Shown here: piece after piece, positions 36,038-47,063 of the stretch | Numbering within the stretch: the stretch's first letter is position 1 | Layout of the letters: each line of letters starts with the position of its first letter | NCBI GenBank assembly: GCA_030323885.1 | Contig: CM059188.1 | Location: 111,258,763-111,322,762, forward strand | Origin: Branchipolynoe longqiensis | Taxonomy: Eukaryota; Annelida; Polychaeta; Phyllodocida; Polynoidae | Direction: 5' to 3' | Length of the DNA stretch: 64,000 bases | The notes under the pieces: model-generated | Told to the model about the DNA's origin: nothing | Databases searched by the model: none | The model's input: the letters and a program-made list of their open reading frames with translations, nothing else | Position numbers and translations under genes: made by a program

Positions 36038-36424
36038 CCAAAGACCCTATAATACTAAGATGGCTCACTCCCTATCTCTCCCATGGTAATGTAGATTTCG
36101 CAGTGCCACCTTGTGGTGGGTTTGATCAGCCCGGCTGCTGGTTGGTGTTTCACATGTAAGCACATACAATTATATTATACATGAGATAGGTAAGTATGAA
36201 TACACATCAATATGAAATTGTTTTGAACAAATACACATCATCATCAGCATCATTATCATCATTGCCATCATCACACATCTTTCACATTCATATATACATT
36301 TATACATATAATATAGCAACTGTTTAACCAAGAGAACAGCCAGCGCACCAAGTGGTGGGTTTGATCATTTTGATTACTGGACTCAGTGGACTGAGTGAGC
36401 CGTCTTAGTATTATAGGGTCTTTG
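36038..36424. mobile_element. CAAAGACCCTATAA-type MITE, complete
   Basis: Inverted termini of about 31 bp: caaagaccctataatactaa at the left and ttagtattatagggtctttg at the right. It contains a CAT/ATC microsatellite at 36238-36275. Confidence 0.87.
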
Positions 36425-36598
36425 CCACTACGTACCCTGGCTTTTGGCTTTACTACAGCAATTAATCTTCATTATCCCACCGCTTTTTTTCCTGGTTCTA
36501 ATATTTCCATAGTAGGAAGAAGAATACATTTTGCAATGCAAGTAACTGGCTTGACTCGGCCTGGGATTGTACCACCCGGACGGAAGGTGAGTCCAGTA

Positions 36599-36950
36599 TT
36601 AAAGCTGCATAGTCCAATGAAACATCAAATTTTCAAAACCAAAACAATTATCTAATATTGATTTTACTTATTTAACTTAGATACTAATGCATTTATTAAG
36701 CATTTGTTGCCAGATATAACAGGATAAGGGGATAGTGAGGCAATTTACTAGAAGCTTGTGATGTCAGAGTTTTGGCATGCATGCCGAAACTAATTATTTA
36801 TGTTTGCACTTCAAATATCATCAAAATTTAGGAATTTAAAATTAACACTACTTGAAGTTAAAATAAGGTAGATTATAACGATCAGTTTAGTATATTTATC
36901 TCAGAAAAAATTACAGAAACTCAAAACCATCGACCTATGCAACTTTAATT
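36599..36950 (+). mobile_element. TTAA-type MITE, full length
   Basis: Termini TTAAAGCTGCATAGTCC and ACCTATGCAACTTTAA. Confidence 0.87.
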
Positions 36951-37044
36951 AATGGCCCAGTACAACTTCCATCCGCTGCCGTGATTCCCGTGTTTTCCTT
37001 TAAGACAGTGCTGCATGGGTTCAAGCTGCAGGGGGGGGTGGGGG

Positions 37045-37175
37045 GGGAAACAGTTTACTGTCTACATGGTGTCCCCGTGGGGCAGCACTATAACGTCGCC
37101 ATGAGTTCGCACTATCACAAGTCGGTACCTGTCCTGATTGGATATTGTCAGGAGGTAAAACCCCCAACAGACAAC
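37045..37175 (+). mobile_element. SINE1, tail-half fragment
   Basis: From ggtgtccccgtggggcagc to gtcaggaggtaaaaccccc. Confidence 0.75.
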
Positions 37176-37373
37176 GGCCGTATGCATGACGCGGTGTTAG
37201 CGAGCCAAAACTGGTTTTGGCCGGGATTTCTAGGTTAGCGGCGAAAACTCAGTATGCAAGGAGTGGTGTTAGCGCAAACACACCGAGTCTAAGCTAACAC
37301 CGCGTCGTGAATATGGGCCCTGTAAGCACGTCGCAGACTAGACGAAGACAGCCATGTACAAAGCAGCCCTCTA

Positions 37374-37715
37374 CCCGGGCGCGGTGGCCTAATCGGTAGA
37401 GCGCGGGCGGCGCATGCGAAATATTGGGATTTTGGTTCCTGGTCGATTCAAACAAATGACTTGAGAATTGATACTTGTTGCTTCCTACACAGACGCTCAG
37501 CATTATTAGGATCGGGCAAGGACTGGTTGGCTGAGTCTCAGGATAATGTGACTGAGTTGGATATCGGGTGATGGTGCGACGGCCTGATTTCCCAGTGGGG
37601 AAGCACTATTAACATGATAAAGTCGCCAGAAGTACACACTGTCACAAGTCGGTACTGGTTCTGATATGACATTACATGTTGCTAGGATGTAAAACAACAA
37701 GAACCAACCAACTAG
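37374..37715 (+). mobile_element. SINE1, full length
   Basis: Second head type, gcgcggtggcctaatcgg, tail atgtaaaacaacaagaacc. Confidence 0.88.
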
Positions 37716-37855
37716 ACAGCCCCCATATTCTAGACAGGCCTGCACAGATGTATATGATGTGAGGTCAGGTGATGGGAGAGAAACTGAAGCATGCTGACTA
37801 AAATATATCATCAATGAAACACTGATACACAAATTAAAAGAATATGGCTGTGCTG

Positions 37856-38275
37856 GGTTGGTTGGTTGGTTTACGGAATTTTACGTCCTGGCAACATCTA
37901 AGGTCATATCAGGACAAGTACCGACTCGTGACAGTGCGCATTCATGGCGACTTTATAGTGCTGCCCCACTGGAAAATCAGGCCGCCAGAACAGGACAGGT
38001 ACCGACTTGTGACAGTGCACAATCATGGCAACTTTATAGTGCTGCCCCAATGGGAAATCCGACCCCTGGTACCATGTCCCAATAGCCCACTCAGTCGCAT
38101 TATCCTGACACTGAGCCAACCAGTGTTTGCCCTATCCTATTCATACCGAGTGCCAAGATAGAAAGTGACAAGTATCAATTTTGACTCGACCGGGAATCGA
38201 ACTCTTATCCTGATATGACTGTAGATGTTGCCAGGACATAAAGCTCCAACAACCAACCAACATGGTGACACCACC
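37856..38275 (-). mobile_element. SINE1 with internal duplication
   Basis: The ccgacttgtgacagtgc to gggaaatc segment occurs twice (37919-37980 and 37999-38060); the remainder is ordinary. Confidence 0.8.
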
Positions 38276-38404
38276 AGTCGGAGCGTTGTGTTCAGGATGC
38301 ACGAAAGTAGCAAATAAGTATCAATAATAACAATAATAATAATGATAAAATATTCCTTCTGCACCTTTATACTCTTACAATACATACATCACATATATTC
38401 TTGA

Positions 38405-38700
38405 ACCTGATGGAATGGCCAAATGAGTCGTGGGTTTGAACACTGGTCGAGTCAAACCAATGTCTTAAAAATTGATACTTGTCGCGTCCGAGCCAGGTGC
38501 CCGGCATTATTAGGATAGGGCAAGTCCTGGTTGGCTCAGTCTCAGGATAATGCGACTGAGTGGGATATCAGGTCATGGTATGGGTGGCCTGGACTCCTAG
38601 TGTGGCAGCACTATAAATTTGCCATGAGTGCACACTGTCACAAGTCGTGATATGACCTTAGATGTTGCTAGGACGTAAAACAACAACAAACAAACATATA
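38405..38700 (+). mobile_element. SINE1, head shortened
   Basis: Begins gatggaatggccaaatgag, lacks part of the head, and has tail aaacaacaacaaacaaac. Confidence 0.85.
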
Positions 38701-38924
38701 TTCTTACGTTAAATTCGGTCAGGAATTGGGCTTCTAAAAGTTCTATGGCAGGATCTCCGTGTGGTGGAAGTGAGAGACACTGGTGTGAGGAGGTGTCCCG
38801 TGTGCTATCGACCTCTCGCCTTTGTCTGTGAAAACACGCAGCCTAACAAGGTCATCCACGAGGTGCACCCTGAACGCCGGCAGTCGATACATGTACCGCA
38901 ACGTCACATGGGGGGACGGGCCGG

Positions 38925-39520
38925 GAACTGGCGGGGGGGGGGGGGGGGGGCGTCGGGGGACGGGCGGGGGACGGGCGGGGGAACGGAAAGGGACGGGCGG
39001 GAGACGGGCGGGGGGACGGGCGGGGGGACGGACGGGGGGACGGGCGGGTGGACGGGAGGGGGGACGGGCGGGGGGGACGGGCGGGGGACGGGCGGGTGGA
39101 CGGGCCGGGGGGCGGGCGGGTGGACGCGCGGGTGGACGGGCGGGGTGGACGGGCGGGGGTGGGAGGGGGTGGGTGGGGTGGGTGGGGTGGGGGGGGGGGG
39201 GGGGGGGGGGGGGGGACGGGGAACTGGCGGGGGACGGGCGGGGGGACGCGCGGGGGGAAGGGCGGGGGGACGGGCGGGGGGACGGGCGGGGGGACGGGCG
39301 GGGGACGGGCGGGTGGACGGGCGGGGGACGGGCGGGGAACTGGCGGGGGACGGGCGGGGGACGCGCGGGGGAAGGGCGGGGGGACGGGCGGGGGGACGGG
39401 CGGGGGACGGGCGGGGGACGGGCGGGTGGACGGGCGGGGGACGGGCGGGGGACGGGCGGGGGGTCGGCGGGGGGACCTGCGGTGAACGGGCGGGGGACCG
39501 GCGGGTGGCTCTGGGTCGGG
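38925..39520. repeat. GC-rich (GGGGGACGGGCG)n satellite
   Basis: Variants of gggggacgggcg fill about 600 bp, with a 28-base G run near 39190-39215. Dense G runs give strong G-quadruplex potential on the + strand. Long frames on both strands are artefacts. Confidence 0.92.
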
Positions 39521-39604
39521 CTGAGTGATTGGAACAATGGGAGCTGACTTGTGCAGCAACACATCCCCCAACCCACACCCCAACCCTTCACGTGTGTAAT
39601 CCAC

Positions 39605-39945
39605 ACAGGGTGTAGTGGCCCAATCGGTAGAGCGCAGGCTTCGCGTGCGGGAGCGAGATCGGGAGCTTGGTTCCTGGTCGAATTAAAGCAATGACTTATA
39701 AAATTGATACTTGTCACTTCCTTGACTTGGCGCTCGGCATTAATAGGATAGGGCAAGGAATTGTTAGCTCAGTGTCAGGATAATGTGACTGAGTGGGATA
39801 TCGGGTCACGGTGTGTGACAGCTTGATTTCCCAGCGGGGCCACACTATAAAGTTGCCATCTGTTTGCACTGTCACAAGGCAGTACCCGTCCTGATATGAC
39901 CCTAGATAATGCCAGGACGTAAAACTCCAACAACCAACCAATCCA
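39605..39945 (+). mobile_element. SINE1, full length
   Basis: Second head type, gtggcccaatcggtagagc, tail gtaaaactccaacaaccaac. Confidence 0.88.
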
Positions 39946-40051
39946 AAGCCTGATCCAATAGGAGAGTCGCCTCATGTCCGGCCCATCTGACTAGGAGCAC
40001 TTTCCCAAATCATAAGTATCTATCTAGTTACATGTTTTCGCTTCGTTGAAT

Positions 40052-40396
40052 TAAAGCTGCATAGTCCAAAAAAGCATCAAATTTTCAAAACCAAAGCAAT
40101 TTTCTAGAATGTATTCTACATATGTGACTTAGATAGTGGTGCACTTATTAATCATTTGTCATGGTATAGAAGGGAATACTGAGTCAATTTGGTAGAACCT
40201 GTAACATGCTGCAGAAGCCTATGTTGTCAGAGTTTTGGCGTGCTTGCCGAAACTAATTTGACATGTTTGCACTTTAAATATCTCCAAAGTTAGTCCTTCA
40301 AAATAAAAGTTACTTCAAACTAAAGTGAGGTAGATAATAAACAATTTAATCAATTGGTCCCGGAAACATGACAGAAACCCAAAACCTTAGGACTAT
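40052..40396 (+). mobile_element. TTAA-type MITE, right end eroded
   Basis: Left TTAAAGCTGCATAGTCC intact; the right end stops at ttaggactat. Confidence 0.8.
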
Positions 40397-40419
40397 TTTT
40401 TTTATAAAGTATTTGGTAC

Positions 40420-40632
40420 ATTAGTTGTTTGAGCAGGGGAAATTTCAATCGCGGATGATTGGTCTTCCTCATTGCACTGCTCTTTGCCCTATCCTAGTAA
40501 TGCCGAGCATCTGGCTAGGAAGCGACAAGTATCAATTTTTAAGTCATTGGTTTGACTCGACCAGGATTCGAACCCACGATCTACCAACACGGGAGACGGA
40601 CGCTCTAAATCTTTCGGCCATCCCGTCTACAT
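40420..40632 (-). mobile_element. SINE1 variant with alternative tail
   Basis: The usual tail is replaced by attagttgtttgagcagggg and ttcctcattgcactgctc; the tRNA-like head is first type. Confidence 0.82.
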
Positions 40633-40639
40633 CCCTAAG

Positions 40640-41050
40640 CATCATAAATGTATAGACAACGTTGAAATAAACACTGTTATCAGTAATATTCTTGTGTACA
40701 ACCACAAAGGCAGTCAGTATGCAGAACTCTAATATCGCACACAGAACCCCCACCCCCCCCCCACTCCTGTCCAATTTGGTTTCCACTCTCTTGTGCGCAT
40801 ATACAGACCGTTCCCTTAAGGGCCCAGGCTCAGACCATCAAAGAGTCCATGTCAATGCTGAGGGCCTCCCACTGGGCTTCAAACACTATTGCACTGTGCC
40901 TGACCTTCCAATGTATCTATGTAGAATTGCGTTCACTCATCTTCGTGTAATCCATATGTTTGTGATTATTGTATAAAAAGTTATTCCACACTACGCTTAT
41001 AAACCTCACTTGATATTGATCTCAGTGCAATCCAAATAATCAGAATTGTT
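40640..41050. other. No recognised feature
   Basis: No gene or repeat recognised. Confidence 0.4.
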
Positions 41051-41056
41051 TGACAT

Positions 41057-41345
41057 TGGCTGGCGGGTTCGAACCCTGCTTGAGTCAAACCAATGACTTA
41101 AACATTGATACTTGTCGGTTCCTACCCAGGCACCCGACATTATTAGGGTACGACGAGGGCAGGTTGGCTCAGTATCAGGATAATGCGAGTGAGTGGGATA
41201 TCAGGTCATGGTGATGGCCAACTGGTCTCCAAGTAGTGCAGCACTAGTAGAAAGTCGCCATGAGTGTGCACTGTCGCAAGTCGGTACCCATTCTGATATG
41301 ACCTTAGATGTTGCCAGGACATAAAACTCCAACAACCAACCAACC
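41057..41345 (+). mobile_element. SINE1, head shortened
   Basis: Starts at the B box gggttcgaaccctgc; tail acataaaactccaacaacc. Confidence 0.86.
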
Positions 41346-41349
41346 AATT

Positions 41350-42180
41350 AGGCCATCCTACCAAAATACGAAGCGGAGGAAACTGAAGCCACTAATTGGC
41401 AATCCAAGCCTCGTTTGCGAATGTCACTGAGCGCCCTGCCTCTAATATAAGTGTCATTATATCAAACACTGGCCGAAACAATCGCAGGTGCTCCCTGAGT
41501 AATTTGACAAACGACAGAGCAGATTAGTTTACGGTTGGATTTATTATAGTTCCAGCAGTGTAAGTCTTTTTTGTTCGACAAGACGTTCGAATTCAACAAC
41601 AAGTTCAATAGTTCAGTGAGGTCATAGAAGCTTTAACCATTGCCCTTAATAAATGTCACGTGGGGTTGGGTGGGTGGCAGTTTTAAGGCTAGTCAGTGTC
41701 CTCCTTGTGCCCGTGTCGAAGTGAGCTCACTGCCACAGCACCTGGCCTTATATAGGCTCGTACAGGTTAATTAGTTCAAAAAGGCGGCTGCAGATGGCAG
41801 TCTGATAGTGTTTACTTAGGGTAATCAGGTTTCGTATCTTAAAAGTGAAGATAGGCAGCGCTGGCACACAAGACATATACTAATACAAACGTTTCTTGAT
41901 AGGTGGCAGCATGCAGGCCTCCGTAGTTATGGCTGTGTCCGCATGACAAATTACCCGGGTTGCTGAGCATCACGGACAACTTCAACAGACTGCACCCAAT
42001 CTGATAGATAAGGTCATAATGGGCTTAGTCAAAATGCTTGTGCGTTTTTTGTTTCTCTTGTGGTTGTACGTCTTGGCACGATCATATCAGAAGGCCACGA
42101 CACATTCATAACATACTAGTAATAGCAGGTTGGGATGTACAGGAAGATGGACATAGAAACAACGGTATACCATTATATAA
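41350..42180. other. No recognised feature
   Basis: Nothing supported as a gene; a gatggcagtctgatag-like motif at 41795 recalls 4500-4680. Confidence 0.4.
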
Positions 42181-42189
42181 TTATGATTA

Positions 42190-42358
42190 TTGTGATGGTA
42201 ATGGTGATATGGTGATGGTGATGGTTGTGATGGTGATGATGACGATGATGATTATTGTTATTATTGTTATTATATTTATAATTATTATTATACTTATGAT
42301 AATAATTAAAATAATTATAATATTCATGATAATTATGATAATTATGATAATAAGAATA
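42190..42358. repeat. (GTGATG)n then (ATT)n microsatellites
   Basis: Compound tract ending beside a SINE1 tail. Confidence 0.85.
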
Positions 42359-42361
42359 TGT

Positions 42362-42705
42362 TTTGTGTGTTTGTTGTTGCTATACGTCCTAGCAACATCT
42401 AATGTCATATCAGGATGGGTAGTGACTTGTGACAGTACGCACTCATGGCGATTTTCTTGTGCTGCCCCACTGGGAAATCAGGCCGCCGGCACCATGATCC
42501 GATATCCCACTCAGTCACATTATCCTGGCACCGAGCTAACCAGCCCTTGCCCTATCTTAATAATGCCACGCACCAGCCTAGGAAGCGACAAGTATCAATT
42601 TTTAAGTCATTGGTTTGACTCGACTGGGAACCAAACTCGCAAACTCCCGATCTTCCGCACGCGAGGCCTGTGCTCTACCGATTCGGGCACCGCGCCCGGT
42701 GATAA
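42362..42705 (-). mobile_element. SINE1, full length
   Basis: Second head type on the right (gattcgggcaccgcgcccgg). Confidence 0.88.
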
Positions 42706-42850
42706 TTAGAATAAGAATATGAATAAGAATAATAGGAATAAGAATAGGAATAAAAATAAGAATAATAAGAATAAGAATAAAAATAATGAAGTAATTTCCC
42801 TCCCGCACCTTTATATCCGCATAATACATTATACATCACATATATATATA
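42706..42850 (-). repeat. (AATAAG)n with ATTATGCG module
   Basis: AT-rich hexanucleotide array followed by the inverted tgcgggagggaaatta module copy at 42785-42850. Confidence 0.78.
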
Positions 42851-42869
42851 TGCAATAGGGATGTGCTAG

Positions 42870-43037
42870 ACTTTTCCAATTCGATAGTTTCATTAAGTTG
42901 GCTTAGTATATACCCTTCTAGGCAGCAACAGATACTTAATATGTGTACCACTATCTAAGTTGAATATATAGGGTCAAATCTACATAATTATTTTGCTTTT
43001 GAAAATGTAATGCTTTATTGGACTATGGACCTTTAAT
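42870..43037 (-). mobile_element. TTAA-type MITE fragment
   Basis: Retains actatctaagttgaatatat and the terminus ttggactatggacctttaa. Confidence 0.7.
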
Positions 43038-43065
43038 GTGATAGAAAAACAACTGGGTATCACAG

Positions 43066-43585
43066 TGTAAAGTGCGACGGCCGGCATCTGTGGTTGTGTA
43101 GGCAGGTTAAATAGGAAATCACTACAGGCAAGTATAGAGAAGGAAGGCAAGAGATAGAGTGGGCAGAAGGAACCAGAAGGAGCTTGCTTGGTTTATTATA
43201 TATATAGCTTCTAGAATCAAGATGGTGGTGGTCACATGACTCCATTCATCAATCACAGTCCAATGCAGTGGTCACATGACTCACTCCTCCAATCAGAGTA
43301 CAATGCAGTGGTCAATGATCATAACAATACCATGTGAGGGGGGAGGGGGCATGTGAGGTGACTCTTCCAAAGAGTGTTCCTGGCAAATCCGGGAAGTGAC
43401 ACTCCCTCCAAAGACTATTCAATTATACAAATTCCATACCTAATGAATAATAGTTTACCAATTTCACATATCCCTCATATGCCTTTGGGTTTTTATATAT
43501 TAGCATTTACCATTATATAGATAGTTTGTAATTTATTATAGTAACTTCACCTCGGTTCACATGTATTATATCGGACAATTTTACA
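43066..43585 (-). mobile_element. Solo LTR, family L2
   Basis: The - strand begins TGTAAAATTGTCCG and ends CACTTTACA. ACAG flanks both sides (43062-43065, 43586-43589), a 4-bp duplication. It matches 53743-54298 and its 3' part resembles the L1 LTRs (gtgtaggcaggttaa). Confidence 0.78.
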
Positions 43586-43995
43586 ACAGTATCAGGAGAA
43601 TCTGACCGTGTGGGATATCGGGTCATGAGGTCGGCAGCCTGATATCCCAGTGAGGCAGCACTATAAATTCGCCACGAGTGTGCACCGTCACAAGTCGGTA
43701 CCTGCCCTGATTTTTTATTTTTATTTGTTGATACATTAGTTGTTTAAGCAGGGGAAATTTCAGTTGCAGATGACTGGTCTTCCTCATTCCACTGCTCCTT
43801 GCCCCATCCTAGTAATGCCAAGCATCTGGCTAGGAAGTGACAAGTATCAATTTTTAATTCATTGGTTTGACTCGACCAGGATTCGAACCCACCATCTACC
43901 AACACGGGAGACGGACGCTCTAACTCATTCGGCCATCCCGTCTGGTCTGATATGCCCTTACATATTGCTAGGATATAAAACAACAAACAAACTAT
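43586..43995 (+). mobile_element. SINE1 fragment interrupted by another SINE
   Basis: Body 43586-43713 and tail 43947-43995 are separated by the alternative-tail copy at 43714-43946; ctga recurs at both junctions. Confidence 0.8.
43714..43946 (-). mobile_element. SINE1 variant with alternative tail, nested
   Basis: Left T-rich tail and acattagttgtttaagcagg; head ends ggccatcccgtctggt. Confidence 0.84.
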
Positions 43996-44492
43996 CCACC
44001 ACAAGTCACTTTGCCAACGTCAGCTGTGTCCAACACTATTTGCTACGCAACAATTCAAATGTGTGTACCTTAAGTTACTTTACACACAACATCTTCAAAA
44101 TAAGCATGCTGTAAATAAATTCACAATCATATTATTTACACCTGAAAAAAAAACCTGGCTTCCGCTTTCTTCACATCCGAACACAAATCCCCAGAAAAAC
44201 GCATTGTTGTAGACGCAGAACGGAACACGCTGCCCAGTTTTTTTAATGGGGTTCTCTTCGTTTGGATTTGTAATGCTGACCAGAGATCCCTTATTGTGGA
44301 AGGGCAGGTTTTTGAGGATGGAGATGGAAAGAAAATGGAGAACGCGTCTTCGACTTTAATCAGTAGCTTAGTCCTTAATCAATATATTTAACAAATATGG
44401 TAGAACTTGAAAACCATCGAGTTATGTAGCTTTACGATAGGGCGGAAATGACGTCTTGGGTGAGGGGTGGGTGTTGTCTGGGTGAACGTTCT

Positions 44493-44735
44493 TAAGGCCT
44501 TGTCACATACATGGTAGTGGATGTAGTTGAACATAGTGGAGGCTAACGTAGTTGAACGTAGTTGAACATACTGGAGAAGTATCTATGCTGTTACGTTCAC
44601 CTATGTTCAACTACGCTCAACTACGTTCAACTATGTTCAACTACGTTCAATCACGTTCAACTACGTTCAGCTACTTTCAACTACGTTCAACTACGTTCAA
44701 CTACATTCAACTATGTTAGCCTTCAACTAGGTATC
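44493..44735. mobile_element. CCCTGTCACA-family element with gttcaactac array
   Basis: Left end TTA-AGGCCTTGTCACATAC; the interior has inverted ggctaacgtagttgaacg and its complement, and about 12 units of the 10-bp acgttcaact at 44595-44715. The right terminus is missing. Confidence 0.65.
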
Positions 44736-44896
44736 AAGTGTGTAGGGTGTGCAGATTCAGAACCGTGGCCAGACACTGATACTAGAGAACCGTGTTTATG
44801 TAGAAGCACCCATATGGGTTGTTTAGGAACCAGCTCCCTCCACCACCTCCCCCAGCCCCAGGTTGCGGGGAGAGGGGGGGGGGGTGCTGACTCCTA

Positions 44897-45178
44897 AAGC
44901 CCCTGTCACACTATGCCGTATTGCATCAGCGTATGCCAACGTATCTGATCTTGCATCAACACGTTGGTGTACGCTGGTGTATGCTGAGACAAGTTATGGG
45001 TGTGTTTGGCACAAGTAGTATTCGTTAATAGCCCACTGATGTACGCTGAGACAAGTTATGGGTAAGATTGGCATAAGTAGTATTTTTTAGCATGTTCAAA
45101 ATTCCACCGTATGACAGCGTATGTCAGTATACTTTGGCATACGCTGACGCAATAGCGCATAGTGTGATAGGGCATTAA
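44897..45178. mobile_element. CCCTGTCACA-family MITE, complete
   Basis: Inverted termini of about 40 bp: agcccctgtcacactatgcc and atgccctatcacactatgcg, continuing to gcatcagcgtatgcc/gcgtcagcgtatgcc, flanked by TAA on both sides. The interior repeats gctgagacaagttatggg. Confidence 0.87.
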
Positions 45179-45269
45179 ACAACGCTAACACCTACCGACC
45201 ATTATCTCTTCTCTCCATGGGCAGTTCGCACTGAGGGGAGATGGGGAGTATATAATGCATAAATATACA

Positions 45270-45365
45270 CAGATATATATGTGATGTATAACGCATTATG
45301 CGAGTATAAAAATACGGAGGGATTTGTTTCTAATTATTGAGATTAATTGATATTATTAATATTGT
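45270..45365 (+). repeat. ATTATGCGAGTATAAA module with AT-rich tail
   Basis: gatgtataacgcattatgcg followed by attattgagattaattgatatt. Confidence 0.7.
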
Positions 45366-45399
45366 GATATTACCGATTGTTATACTCGGTAAGACTCCG

Positions 45400-46085
45400 C
45401 ACTTGACAAGTGTCAATCGCACCCGAGCTTATGGAGTGTGCAGCCCCCCCCCCCCCCCCCCCCGCAGGGGGCGGAGCAGAGCATGCTGGGAAACCCCCCA
45501 CCCCAGGAGGGGGGCGAGGCAATACACTACAGACCTTATTACACGCGATAAGGGGCTTATCACTATCGATATACATATCATATGCCAACGTGTTCACTGC
45601 AAATTCAGAGCAATTTCAAATACAGTCAGGGAAAATAACTATAGATAACTAAACAACTAACCAATTGTAGAACTAACGGACTCCCAGCGGATCGGGAGAT
45701 GTGGGAGAATGCTTACAAACAAAGAAAGAATGCATGCAGTAGATAGCTACACAACAACCGAAAGTAATAAAACAAGGGGAACCACGAGACTATTTCTGTC
45801 CAATGGCGAAAACAAGTCATGGTACTTAACCGATATGGACAGCATAAATACACCATCACCAAAAATAAAAGTGTCTGCAAGGAGCCCCATAGATGCCGCA
45901 ACATGCATGGTACAACATTGGAACACCACCTAATTAGACCAGCTAATTCTTATCTTAAATTTTATCTTTATGTTTTCTCATTTGTAAACCAATAATAATT
46001 TCAAAACCAAACTGTCAGATAATTCCACATTCAATCTCGGATAATTGCATAGCGACGTTATCAAACCAATTCCCCCTTCGATCTG
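45400..46085. other. No recognised feature; C run at 45447
   Basis: A 74-codon open frame at 45709-45933 (+) shows no recognisable domain and is overlapped by - strand frames; not called. It lies about 1 kb upstream of nAChR exon A. Confidence 0.4.
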
Positions 46086-46117
46086 ACTACACAATGTACA
46101 CACTGAACCAATAATTT

Positions 46118-46392
46118 AGCTGACCCTTGACAATGGGTGTTCGTGATCCAGAGTTCTGCCCAACTGGGAGACCAGCCTCCCAGCGGCATGACGCAATTTC
46201 ACACTCAGTCACATTATCCTGGTACTGAGCTAACCCCTCGTTGCCCATCCTAGTAATGCCGAGTGTCAGGATAGGTAGCGACAAGTATCAATTTTGTAAG
46301 TCATTGCTTTGCCTTGACTGGAATTCAAACTACAAAATCTTCCATGAGATGGGAAGCATGCACTCTACCGATTCGGCCATCGCGTCCGTGAC
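46118..46392 (-). mobile_element. SINE1, tail shortened
   Basis: From gccaactgggagaccagcc to the second-type head ending cggccatcgcgtcc. Confidence 0.82.
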
Positions 46393-46449
46393 CTCATGTA
46401 GGATAACCATGTTCAAAACAAATAGTCGCGTAATATACGACGGCATATT

Positions 46450-46692
46450 TTTTTTGGTATATTAGTTGATTAAGCAGGGTAAACTTCAATCTCAGACAAT
46501 TGGTATTTCTCATTCCAGTGCTCCTTGCCATGTGCTAGTATAGTAATGCCAGTCGTCATGCTAGGTAGCGACAAGTATACATTTTAAAGTCATTGGTATG
46601 ACTCGGCCAGGGTTCGAAGCCGCGAATTTGAATCCACCGCCCTTCCACACCGGGAGGTAGACGCGCAACTCATTCGGCCATTGCATCCGGTT
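46450..46692 (-). mobile_element. SINE1 variant with alternative tail
   Basis: Tail attagttgattaagcagggt; head ends cggccattgcatccgg. It ends 170 bp before nAChR exon A. Confidence 0.82.
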
Positions 46693-46864
46693 ATGTATTA
46701 CGTCTACATCATATGCCAGGAACGAAATTTAATTGAAATAAAAACTTCCCGCCCGACCCTGATTTGTTGGATCAAACGGATAAATCATCAAAATTGTTAT
46801 ATTTTTATTTGCCCTAAATGACCTTGAACTGAGCGATAATTGGGGCCCTTCTCTTTGATTTCAG

Positions 46865-47063
46865 GGATGACGTCAGTGAGTTTTCCTACGAGAGCCAGCT
46901 AGTGCATTACCTCAGCGAGCGGTATGCGCGCGCAGGGCGGGTGGCGCGTCCGGTCCGCAACAGTTCGCAGACGCTGAAGGTGGAGTTCGCCTTGGCACTC
47001 ATCCAACTCCTCGACTTCGACGAGACCAACCAAGTCCTCAACACCAACGTGTGGAAGCGCTAT
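46865..47063 (+). CDS. nAChR subunit, ligand-binding-domain exon (exon A)
   Basis: This is an internal exon of a Cys-loop receptor subunit, an acetylcholine-gated cation channel acting as a pentamer in the plasma membrane. It encodes the N-terminal part of the extracellular ligand-binding domain. The 199 bp hold one base completing a codon split with the preceding exon, then 66 codons. Diagnostic stretches are RPVRNSSQTL, the beta-strand run ending LLDFDE, and NQVLNTNVW, all typical of nAChR subunits. The acceptor is a pyrimidine run ending tttcag at 46864; the donor is TAT|GTAAGC at 47063/47064, leaving phase 0. The usual animal nAChR genes, as I recall them, split this segment between a roughly 140-150 bp exon and a 45 bp exon, so here they appear fused. 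The upstream signal-peptide exon was not found. The 7 exonic bases at the 3' end are the start of a tandem array that copies the donor. I cannot assign a subunit type; an acetylcholine-binding protein or another Cys-loop subunit is a less likely alternative. Confidence 0.9.

Noticed and set aside
38743..39756. Up to 337-codon Pro/Arg-rich frames
   Set aside because: GC-rich satellite; all frames are open because A/T-rich stop codons are absent.
45709..45933. 74-codon frame upstream of nAChR exon A
   Set aside because: No similarity to a signal peptide or the nAChR N-terminus; no splice sites at sensible positions.
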